Below are positions 14,653 through 21,309 of a DNA stretch of 23,403 nucleotides, piece by piece. The notes under the pieces are model-generated. The model was not told the DNA's origin, made no database searches, and saw only the letters and a program-made list of their open reading frames with translations. The translations under genes and the position numbers were made by a program. This stretch comes from DASZZV01 sp035544835 (GTDB lineage Bacteria > Acidobacteriota > Thermoanaerobaculia > Gp7-AA8): NCBI GenBank assembly GCA_035544835.1, contig DASZZV010000267.1:1-23403 (forward strand). The letters are read 5' to 3'. The stretch's first letter is position 1, and the number at the start of each line of letters is the position of its first letter.

Positions 14653-15048
14653 ATGAAACGCGCCACCATCATTGCTGCCTGGTTACTGGGGACCACGGTC
14701 CCGGCGCTGCTGGCATTTGTGTTTTTCTTTGGCTGTTGTGTCCTTCCCTTTCATCACGCCATGCACCATCTGATGCCGCTGTGTGAGTTGGCCGAGCACG
14801 TTCTCGGTCCCGGTCACGATGAAACCGGAGAGCATCATGACGTTACCCCCGCTACTGAGCGCCAGCAAGCGCCGCTTGTAGCGACGACGTTGGTGACGGC
14901 CAGAACATTCGGCGCTCTGATCGTCCAGCCGGGGCGCGGCCTGGCGGCAAGCGCGATCGGTTACCGCAGTTTCATCTCCCTTGGCGCCATGCGCTGCGAC
15001 GCCGACGTTGGCTCGCGTCTGCTGCTTCTCGATACCTTCCGCATCTGA
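14653..15048 (+). CDS. Small membrane protein with His/Cys/Met-rich segment
   Basis: 131 aa; I do not recognise the family. Residues about 5-33 are strongly hydrophobic (an uncleaved anchor or a signal peptide). They run straight into a metal-ligand-rich stretch at about 26-63: GCC, HHAMHHLMPLC, then HV, GH, EHHD. The rest is less distinctive. The ATG follows a TACAAT -10 by 12 bases without a Shine-Dalgarno; a TTG two codons upstream is the alternative. It opens the gene cluster that contains a Met-rich lipoprotein, an efflux channel and a multicopper oxidase, so a role in periplasmic copper binding or sensing is plausible. That function is inferred from composition and position only. Confidence 0.65.
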   Translation: MKRATIIAAWLLGTTVPALLAFVFFFGCCVLPFHHAMHHLMPLCELAEHVLGPGHDETGEHHDVTPATERQQAPLVATTLVTARTFGALIVQPGRGLAASAIGYRSFISLGAMRCDADVGSRLLLLDTFRI

Positions 15049-15158
15049 TCCCGCCTCCCCCTGAGCGACGCGTCCGCTGTCGCCTTCTCTCTGATTCGCT
15101 ATTCAAGTCGTGAAGTCCATCTGCTGGAGCGAACCGTATTCCAGCTCGAGGAGTTGTC

Positions 15159-16262
15159 ATGAGCATTTCAAGCCGTGCAGCGTTGCGAACCCTGATCGCG
15201 ACTCTTGCTGTCGCGTCATTGGCGTCAGGGTGCACCCGCAAAGAGAGTATGGCCAGCAGAAGCGAAGCGGCCTTCCGTGAGGCACAGGCGAAGGGACTCC
15301 CCATCGACAAGGGCGGACACGGAGGACATGAGAACAGTCATTCGGAGACTGGCGACATGAAGGGCATGGACATGTCGGGCTCGAAGCAAGGCGACATGAA
15401 GGGTATGAACATGTCGGGCTCGAAGCAGGGCGACATGAAGGGCATGGACATGTCGGGCATGAAGCACGGTGACATGAAAGGCATGGACATGTCCGGCTCG
15501 AAGCATGGCGACATGCAAGGGATGGACATGTCGGGAATGAAACACGGCGACATGAAAGGCATGGACATGTCGGGCAAGAAGCACGGTGACATGAAAGGCA
15601 TGGACATGTCGGGCAAGAAGCACGGTGACATGAAAGGGATGGACATGTCGGGCATGAAGCACGGTGACATGAAAGGCATGGACATGTCGGGCATGAAGCA
15701 CGGCGACATGAAAGGCATGGACATGTCGGGCATGAAGCATGGCGACATGCATGGCATGAACATGTCCGGTATGGAAATGAGTCCGGTCGTTCCTCAGCCG
15801 AAGGCCCTGCAGGCGAAACCGGGAGAAACGGCCGCCACGCTGCAAGCCGACCCCCTCGATGCCCCGGCCGGCAGCTCGGTCGCAGCGGCGCAAGAGTCGG
15901 GAGAGATGAACATGTCGATGGGCTCCGGCGAAGGCACGATGTCGATGAACTCGTACGTCCAGCACGACGTGGGACGCGACGCTTCCAGCTCCGACCAGAT
16001 GAAGGTGATGGATCACGACATGCCGGGGATGAAGATGGAGAAGAGCTCCAGTCACGACATGCCGGGAATGAAGATGGACAAGGGCTCGAGCCGCCAGATG
16101 CCCGGAATGAAACACGAATCGACCGTGCACTCGCATGCGGAAGCAGGAGCGAAAAAGTCCGCCGGCACGTACGTCTGTGCATCCCATCCTCAGATCGTTC
16201 GCGATCAACCCGGAAAGTGTCCGATCGACGGAACGCCGCTCATCAAGAAGGAGAAGAAGTAA
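15159..16262 (+). CDS. Met-rich repeat lipoprotein with degenerate heavy-metal-binding domain
   Basis: 367 aa. A lipoprotein signal ends at SLASGC25. Residues 65-207 are eleven consecutive 13-residue repeats of the form GDMKGMDMSGMKH, containing about 40 Met in all; position 11 alternates among Ser, Met and Lys. A second, looser set (HDMPGMKM, HDMPGMKM, RQMPGMKH) lies further on. The last 30 residues (338-367) match the small heavy-metal-binding domain found in CusB and copper ATPases (YVCxxHP, PGKCP), but the usual CxMHP and CPxCGM are altered to CASHP and CPIDGT. Met-rich motifs of this spacing bind Cu(I) or Ag(I) in CusF, CueO, Ctr1 and PcoE. I infer a periplasm-facing copper-buffering lipoprotein. 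GAGGAG precedes the ATG. The stop overlaps the next start by one base (TAATG), so the two are coupled. Confidence 0.88.
   Translation: MSISSRAALRTLIATLAVASLASGCTRKESMASRSEAAFREAQAKGLPIDKGGHGGHENSHSETGDMKGMDMSGSKQGDMKGMNMSGSKQGDMKGMDMSGMKHGDMKGMDMSGSKHGDMQGMDMSGMKHGDMKGMDMSGKKHGDMKGMDMSGKKHGDMKGMDMSGMKHGDMKGMDMSGMKHGDMKGMDMSGMKHGDMHGMNMSGMEMSPVVPQPKALQAKPGETAATLQADPLDAPAGSSVAAAQESGEMNMSMGSGEGTMSMNSYVQHDVGRDASSSDQMKVMDHDMPGMKMEKSSSHDMPGMKMDKGSSRQMPGMKHESTVHSHAEAGAKKSAGTYVCASHPQIVRDQPGKCPIDGTPLIKKEKK
15351..15779 (+). repeat. Eleven tandem 39-bp repeats in the lipoprotein gene
   Basis: The in-frame unit begins GGCGACATGAAGGGCATGGA and is 39 bp, with no spacers. Copies differ by a few bases, mostly synonymous or at codon 11 of the unit. 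Near-identity at the DNA level points to recent expansion or ongoing gene conversion, so copy number probably varies between strains. Because the unit is a multiple of three, all frames stay open, giving long false antisense ORFs here. Confidence 0.95.
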
Positions 16263-17704
16263 TGAACATTCGCGCAACTGCCCTGGGGGCTGCTGCTCTG
16301 TCGATCACCCTGGGCGCTTGTGTCTCGGTGCCGCGGGACTCCGGCTTTTCCGATGTGACCAAAGCGGTAAACCAGCGCACCGGGAAGTCGCTACGCTGGG
16401 ACGAGCATGGTGCGATTGCCTCAGCCTCGGACGAAACGGTAGCTCCGATGCTCCAGGGTGAGCTGACGGCCGACCGCGCCGTCGAAATCGCCTTTGCCAA
16501 CAATCGGGATCTGCAAGCCACACTCGAGGAACTGGGGATCGCCAGGGCAGACCTGATCCAGGCTAGCCTGATCCGGAATCCGATCTTCGACGGAGAGATT
16601 CGATTTCCGGGCAGTCCCGCCAAGCCCTTCGAGCTGTCGGTCACGCAGACACTTCTCGACATCATTCAGCTGCCTGCTAGGCGGAAGCTCGGCGCGGCCA
16701 TGTTCGCCGCCACAAAGACGCGAGTCTCCGCGGCCGTGATCAGCTTCGCTTCCGACGTTCGAGCCGACTTTTATGAACTGCAGGCGGCGCAACAGGTTCT
16801 GGCTCGTCAGAACACGATCACCGAAGCTGCCCGTGTTTCCGCGGAGATTTCTCAGCGGCAACATAGCGCGGGAAACATCTCCGATCTCGACCTCGAGAAT
16901 GAGCAGGCAGTTTACGAACAGGCCAAGGTCAATCTCGCCCGCAGCCAGCTGATGGCTCTGAATGTCAGGGAGCGGCTGGTGATGGACATGGGCCTCACGA
17001 AGAACGATCCGACCTGGAAGATTCAATCCGAGTTCGCCTCGATCCCGGAGACCGAGACTCCGATCGAGGATATGGAGAACACCGCTTTGTCGCGAAGAGC
17101 CGACATCGCCGTGGCCCGCGCGCAATTGGAAGCTGCCAGAAGAGCGCTTCCGATCGCAAAGGCTTCTGCTTTCGGCGATCTCTCAGCCGGTATTCACCAT
17201 GATCGCGACGTGGATGGTGCGAAGACGACCGGTCCCAGTGTCGCGATTCCAATCCCGATCTTCAACCGTGGCGCGGCGGCTCGCGCCCGCGCCGAGGCGA
17301 CCCTGAGGCAGAGCCAGCAGCGTCTCGAGGCGCTGCTCTCCACGGCCCGGTCGGAAGTCCGCGCCGCTCATGAGCGGCTGGTGGAGGCGCGAAGCCGCGC
17401 CGAGTACCTCCGCGACGTCGTCGTCCCTCGGCGGCAACGAATCGTGGCCCTGACCCAGCTCGAGTACAACTCCATGCTTCGCGGTGTCTTCGAGTTGATT
17501 CAGGCAAGACAAAACCTCGCCAGCGCCGAAAGGGAACTGGTCATGGCACAGCGCGACTACTGGATCGCACGCACGGATATGGACCGTGCCCTCGATGGTG
17601 GCGCCCGCTTCTCGATCCGCCAGGAGATGCCAGCGATGAGTATGGAAAACAAATTCGAATTTCGGAATTCGAATTTCGAAATGGGTGGAAGGAAGGAAAA
17701 ATGA
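16262..17704 (+). CDS. TolC/CusC-like outer-membrane efflux lipoprotein
   Basis: 480 aa. The lipobox LGAC20 follows a short hydrophobic signal, as in CusC/OprM-type proteins. Two outer-membrane efflux repeats are visible: the first with LTADRAVEIAFANNRDLQATLEELGIARADLIQASLIRNP, the second ending in YNSMLRGVFELIQARQNLASAERELVMAQRDYWIARTDMDRAL. Long coiled helices and the family motif GPSVAIPIPIFNRG near 330 support a trimeric channel. Start ATG 16262 overlaps the lipoprotein stop; the stop overlaps the oxidase ATG (ATGA). The last 20 or so residues come partly from an AT-rich palindromic stretch. No RND pump or membrane fusion protein gene accompanies it here, which is odd for a CusC-type protein. 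A copper or silver substrate is inferred from the neighbours. Confidence 0.92.
   Translation: MNIRATALGAAALSITLGACVSVPRDSGFSDVTKAVNQRTGKSLRWDEHGAIASASDETVAPMLQGELTADRAVEIAFANNRDLQATLEELGIARADLIQASLIRNPIFDGEIRFPGSPAKPFELSVTQTLLDIIQLPARRKLGAAMFAATKTRVSAAVISFASDVRADFYELQAAQQVLARQNTITEAARVSAEISQRQHSAGNISDLDLENEQAVYEQAKVNLARSQLMALNVRERLVMDMGLTKNDPTWKIQSEFASIPETETPIEDMENTALSRRADIAVARAQLEAARRALPIAKASAFGDLSAGIHHDRDVDGAKTTGPSVAIPIPIFNRGAAARARAEATLRQSQQRLEALLSTARSEVRAAHERLVEARSRAEYLRDVVVPRRQRIVALTQLEYNSMLRGVFELIQARQNLASAERELVMAQRDYWIARTDMDRALDGGARFSIRQEMPAMSMENKFEFRNSNFEMGGRKEK
17651..17681. repeat. AT-rich palindromic island at a gene junction
   Basis: A series of overlapping palindromes built on TTCGAA and GAATTC: AAATTCGAATTT (17651-17662), AATTCGAATT (17666-17675) and TTTCGAAA (17674-17681). 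It encodes most of the odd tail of the efflux protein (KFEFRNSNFEM) and ends just before the oxidase ribosome binding site (GGAAGGAAGG). Its composition differs sharply from the GC-rich surroundings, so it looks like an inserted simple repeat. Confidence 0.6.
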
Positions 17705-19053
17705 TCTCGCGAAGAAAAATGCTCTTTTCAAGTGCCGCGGCATTTGCAGCCAGCGCCGTAGGATTGATCAGCCCGAAAAACCTCCTGGCTGCACAGCGAA
17801 GCTCGTCGGGCAAGTCCCACGGAGACGGTCGCTACACCCCTGTCGTCACGCCGAATGGAACGACCCTGCCGTGGCGATGGGAGGAAGGATTCAAGACCTT
17901 CCATCTGATCGCCGAGCCAGTCGTGCGGGAATTCACCGACGGTCTGAGGGTGAATTGCTGGGGCTACAACGGCTCGACACCGGGACCGACCATCGAGGCC
18001 GTCGAAGGCGATCGCGTCCGGATTTACGTGGAGAATCGTCTGCCCGAAGCGACCTCCATGCATTGGCACGGAGTGATTCTCCCCAACGCCATGGATGGAG
18101 TAGTCGGGATGAACCAGAGAGCGATTCAACCCGGCGAAACTTACAAGTATGAATTTACCGTACGCCAGCACAGCACGCACATGTACCACCCTCACTTTGA
18201 CGAGATGGTGCAGCAGTCGTTGGGGATGATGGGGTTTCTCATCTTCCACCCAAAGAACCCGCCGCGCCACATCGACCGCGACTTCGCAATCTTCCTCAAC
18301 GAATGGTTCATCAAGCCCGGCACGTCGGCACCGGATCCCACGGTCATGCTCGACTTCAACGTCTTCACGTTCAACGGACGTGTCTTCCCTGGCACTGATC
18401 CTTTGATCATCAGGAAGGATGATCGGGTCCGGATTCGCCTTGCCAATATCTCGATGGATTCTCATCCGATTCATGTTCACGGTCATACCCTTCGCTGGAC
18501 CGGGAGCGACGGAGGACCATTGCCAGAGACTGCCTGGATACCGGAGACGACGATCAACGTTCCGCCGGGTACGACCCGTGACATCGAGTTCATCGCCGAC
18601 AACCCGGGGGACTGGGCGATGCATTGCCACAAGGTGCATCACACCATGAACCAGATGGGCCACGGCCTCCCGCTCATGACCGGTGTCGACCAGAACGGAG
18701 TAGCGGATCGACTGAATCAGCTCGTTCCCGGTTACATGCCGATGGGCGCGAGCGGCATGGGCGACATGATGTCGATGGGCAGCATGGGAACACCTCGCAA
18801 CACCCTGATGATGGGCGGCGGAGAAGGACCGTTCGGGCCGATCACGATGGGCGGGATGTTCACGATTCTGAAAATCCGGGAAAACCTGCGCAGCTATTCC
18901 GAGGATCCGGGGTGGTACGGACGTGCGTCAGCAGACGAGTCTTCAACGTCTAGCCACTCCCATCACGGTCAGGCGTCGCTTCAGCCTGCCGCAGCCGCTG
19001 AGTACCAGGCCGTCCGCGCGGCCGCCTGTTCTATTCCCATGAAGAGGCGGTGA
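17701..19053 (+). CDS. Tat-exported multicopper oxidase
   Basis: 450 aa. The N-terminus MISRRKMLFSSAAAFAASAV has the twin Arg of a Tat signal. All four copper-ligand motifs are present: HWHG (121-124), YHPH (162-165), HPIHVHGH (255-262) and HCHKVHHTMNQM (308-319), giving type 1 ligands C309, H314 and M319. The short length and spacing fit two-domain or compact copper oxidases. After the last motif comes a Met/Gly-rich tail (PGYMPMGASGMGDMMSMG, about 343-380), comparable to Met-rich segments that feed Cu(I) in CueO and CopA. The expected role is oxidation of Cu(I) to Cu(II) in the periplasm; laccase-like or nitrite-reductase-like activity is the alternative. It overlaps the efflux gene upstream by 4 bases, with a strong GGAAGGAAGG site. 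The cytochrome c gene begins within a few bases of its stop. Confidence 0.94.
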   Translation: MISRRKMLFSSAAAFAASAVGLISPKNLLAAQRSSSGKSHGDGRYTPVVTPNGTTLPWRWEEGFKTFHLIAEPVVREFTDGLRVNCWGYNGSTPGPTIEAVEGDRVRIYVENRLPEATSMHWHGVILPNAMDGVVGMNQRAIQPGETYKYEFTVRQHSTHMYHPHFDEMVQQSLGMMGFLIFHPKNPPRHIDRDFAIFLNEWFIKPGTSAPDPTVMLDFNVFTFNGRVFPGTDPLIIRKDDRVRIRLANISMDSHPIHVHGHTLRWTGSDGGPLPETAWIPETTINVPPGTTRDIEFIADNPGDWAMHCHKVHHTMNQMGHGLPLMTGVDQNGVADRLNQLVPGYMPMGASGMGDMMSMGSMGTPRNTLMMGGGEGPFGPITMGGMFTILKIRENLRSYSEDPGWYGRASADESSTSSHSHHGQASLQPAAAAEYQAVRAAACSIPMKRR

Positions 19054-19058
19054 ACAAC

Positions 19059-19706
19059 ATGCGAAGAGGATGGAAATTTCCGCTGGTCGTAGAACTGATT
19101 CTGGGCGCTTTGATGCTCGGCCTGACCATCGGCGCATGCATGTTCATGCGGGCCGTCCACTATGGCTTCAGTGCCCATGACGAGCCGATGGCCATGGAAT
19201 CGATGATGGCCGGACGAATGCGCCGCTGGTCCGTACCGTCCGACATGAAAAAACTGAAGAACCCTCTGCCGTTGACACCGGAGGTCCTGGAGGAGGCGCG
19301 GGCGCATTTCGCAGATCACTGCGCGACGTGCCACGGAAACGACGGCAAGGGGCAGACCGAGATCGGACAGCACCTCTATCCCCGAGCTCCCGACATGACG
19401 CTGGCCGACACGCAGTCCCGTTCCGATGGGGAGATCTTCTCCGCGATCGAGAACGGCATTCGTCTCACCGGCATGCCGGGGTGGGGAGAGGGCACAGCCT
19501 CGTCAGCCTACGGTAGCTGGACGCTGGTCCATCTCATCCGACACCTGCCGAAGGTGACGCCGGACGAAATCGCAGAGATGAAAGCGATGAATCCGATCAG
19601 TCCCTCGGAGATGAAAGAGAAAACTGACGAAGAGAACTTCCTCGAAGGCAATGACGCCGGCGAGGTCAAGGGTGAGGCTTCGCCCGAGCCGCATCATCAT
19701 CATTGA
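19059..19706 (+). CDS. Membrane-anchored cytochrome c
   Basis: 215 aa from ATG 19059; a GTG at 19050, overlapping the oxidase stop, would add three residues. The N-terminal membrane segment (about 8-30) is followed by a short Met-rich stretch (DEPMAMESMMAGRM). A class I cytochrome c domain spans about 78-170: heme site CATCH (88-92) in FADHCATCHGNDGKG, and axial Met M139 in TGMPGWG. The C-terminus is acidic and ends in HHHH. It resembles the cytochrome c (cbb3/alcohol dehydrogenase-like) family. Its position directly after a multicopper oxidase suggests it may take electrons from Cu(I) oxidation, or supply them to the oxidase; the direction is not known. Confidence 0.9.
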   Translation: MRRGWKFPLVVELILGALMLGLTIGACMFMRAVHYGFSAHDEPMAMESMMAGRMRRWSVPSDMKKLKNPLPLTPEVLEEARAHFADHCATCHGNDGKGQTEIGQHLYPRAPDMTLADTQSRSDGEIFSAIENGIRLTGMPGWGEGTASSAYGSWTLVHLIRHLPKVTPDEIAEMKAMNPISPSEMKEKTDEENFLEGNDAGEVKGEASPEPHHHH

Positions 19707-19718
19707 AAGGAGATCTGA

Positions 19719-20024
19719 ATGAGAAAGTACACTGCTTGTGTTGTGCTCATGTTCTTTGCCTCTGTGTCTGCGTTTGCACACGGCGGAACCGGTAAGAAGG
19801 TCATGGGAACCATTTCCAAAGTCGAGGCTACCAGGATTCATTTGAAGCTCAAGGATGGCCACGATTCCGATATCACACTGACAGCGAAGACCCGTTTCGA
19901 GATTGGTGAAAAGACCGCTACGATGAAAGACGCCGTTGTCGGCCGCCGCGCAGTGGTCTCACTCGCAAAGGACGGCACCGCCGAGGAAGTCAGCCTCGGA
20001 AAGATGAGCATGATGAAGAAATGA
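19719..20024 (+). CDS. Small periplasmic protein, DUF5666-like
   Basis: 101 aa. A signal peptide (MRKYTACVVLMFFASVSAFA) is followed by HGG and a small beta-rich domain (KVMGTISKVEATRIHLKLKDG, then TLTAKTRFE and VVGRRAVVSLAKDGTAEEV). The layout matches OB-fold-like DUF5666 domains; the function of that family is not established. It ends KMSMMKK. AAAGGAGAT precedes the ATG at 7 bases, the strongest Shine-Dalgarno in the operon. It sits 12 bases after the cytochrome gene, and its stop overlaps an in-frame ATG of the DUF305 gene. A role in the periplasmic copper cluster is inferred from position only. Confidence 0.8.
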   Translation: MRKYTACVVLMFFASVSAFAHGGTGKKVMGTISKVEATRIHLKLKDGHDSDITLTAKTRFEIGEKTATMKDAVVGRRAVVSLAKDGTAEEVSLGKMSMMKK

Positions 20025-20071
20025 CCGGCGACGCTGCCTGCTTTGTGCGCGTCATGAAAGCGAGTCATAGG

Positions 20072-20671
20072 ATGGAACGGCTGAAGATCGCGACTTGCAT
20101 CGCGGCGATCCTGGTACTCTTGGTGTGTGGCTGCCGCAGACGCGCAAGCGTTGTTTCCTCTTCTCCGGCACCGGTGACCCCAGGCGGCCCCTCCCCTCAG
20201 GGCGACCTGAAGTTTCTCGACATGATGACCGCGCATCACGAGCGCGCGGTCGTCTTATGGCGCGACGCTGCTACGCGCGCTTCTCATCCCGAGCTTCGGG
20301 ACTTTGCGGTGAAGGCCATCGAGGAACAGCACCGCGAAATGTTTCTCATGAAGTTGTGGCGTGATCGGTGGTTCGCGGGTGCGCCTGTTTCGACAGGACC
20401 GAAAGAGTCGATCGCGGCCGAGGGTGGGATGACGATCGCGGATCGCGTCAGCGGGCCGGCGTTCGACGAGGCATTCCTGGCGATGATGATCACCCACCAT
20501 AAGCGGGCTGCTGAGATGGCACGGAGCGCCGCGTCGGACGCCGAATTGCCGGAGATTCGCAAGCTCGCCCAGATCATCGTCGATCAGCAGGACGAGGAAG
20601 TGAAGACGATGCAGTCCTGGCAAAAAGCGTGGTTTGGTACACAACAGAGGCCGGAGATCGGGAAGCATTAG
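20072..20671 (+). CDS. DUF305 lipoprotein
   Basis: 199 aa from ATG 20072. This start begins a normal-length lipoprotein signal (MERLKIATCIAAILVLLVCGC, lipid site C21). An in-frame ATG at 20021 overlaps the previous stop (ATGA) and could be used instead, giving 216 aa. Two copies of the DUF305 hallmark are present: FLDMMTAHHERAV (about residues 50-62) and FLAMMITHHKRAAEMA (about 138-153). These are helical bundle repeats with paired Met and His, related to the ferritin-like/four-helix fold and often found in copper and heavy-metal clusters. The exact role of the family is unknown; Cu(I) binding by the MMxxHH faces is plausible. It is the last gene of the rightward operon and converges on the GDT1-like remnant 37 bases away. 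I see no clear terminator in between. Confidence 0.88.
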   Translation: MERLKIATCIAAILVLLVCGCRRRASVVSSSPAPVTPGGPSPQGDLKFLDMMTAHHERAVVLWRDAATRASHPELRDFAVKAIEEQHREMFLMKLWRDRWFAGAPVSTGPKESIAAEGGMTIADRVSGPAFDEAFLAMMITHHKRAAEMARSAASDAELPEIRKLAQIIVDQQDEEVKTMQSWQKAWFGTQQRPEIGKH

Positions 20672-20708
20672 TGCCGGACGGTGACCCAGTGGGAGTCGAG
20701 GGACTTGT

Positions 20709-21267
20709 TCAACGCCTCAGCACAGTGATGAGGGCGAACGCGCAAAACAAGATTCCGGCTGAGCGCCGCAGCCAGTGGGCGGTATTCTGGTTCCGATCAC
20801 TCGGCCCACACCGACCGCCAGAGCAGATCCGGCCCATAGTCCCAACGTTGCTCCGATGACGACCTGGACCGGCGCGTGAAGATGCGCAACCAGCGCTGCC
20901 GTGCCGATCTGGCTGGCGTCGCCCCACTCCGCAGCGGTGACCATGAAGAACGTCGTGATGGCGACGCGATGCTTCGAGGGCGTGGATTCGGTCTTGCTCG
21001 TCTCTTCGTTCGTCACAAGAAGCTTGATGCCGAAAAATAGAAATACACCCGCGGTGATCCAGACGACCCAGGCGGCAGGCAGCATGGCGAGAAGCGATCC
21101 GAGAGCCAGTGCAATCAAGCCTTGAACGACGAACGCCGCGCAGGCACCGATCAGGACAAAAACGCAGCATTTCGCGTTGCCAGCAGAAGGATGGTGTAGA
21201 GGGTTTTGTCTCCAAGCTCAGCGACGAAGATGAGAAGGAAAGCTGTGGGAAGAGGAGGAAGGTGCAC
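20709..21267 (-). pseudogene. GDT1/TMEM165-family cation transporter, two frameshifts
   Basis: Reading leftwards, GTG 21267 (AGGAG 7 bases upstream) opens VHLPPLPTAFLLIFVAELGDKT with the first family motif ELGDKT, and stops after ATRNAAFLS. The next frame continues VFVLIGACAAFVVQGLIALA through the second motif EWGDASQ to VGVGRVIGTRIP. A third frame then completes it with AHWLRRSAGILFCAFALITV and the stop at 20709. Both breaks are repaired by adding one base: at the five-T run (about 21165-21170) and near 20780-20785. The repaired product is about 186 aa, the normal size for bacterial members, which exchange Mn2+ or Ca2+ for protons. It lies 42 bases after the FTR1 gene. It is either a recent pseudogene or carries two indel sequencing errors; programmed shifting at both sites is unlikely. 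Confidence 0.85.
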
Positions 21268-21309
21268 CGAGGTCTCCTGGGAAGTGGGGTCGGGATTTGT
21301 CCGCTCGGA

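Noticed and set aside
15351..15779. CRISPR array
   Set aside because: Repeats are contiguous, without spacers, in frame and coding.
15157..16277. Long antisense ORFs (341 and 350 codons) opposite the Met-repeat lipoprotein
   Set aside because: A 39-bp in-frame tandem repeat keeps all six frames open; the antisense products are low-complexity Cys/Ser/Pro- or His/Val/Arg-rich repeats without a start context, while the sense frame has a lipobox and a C-terminal domain.
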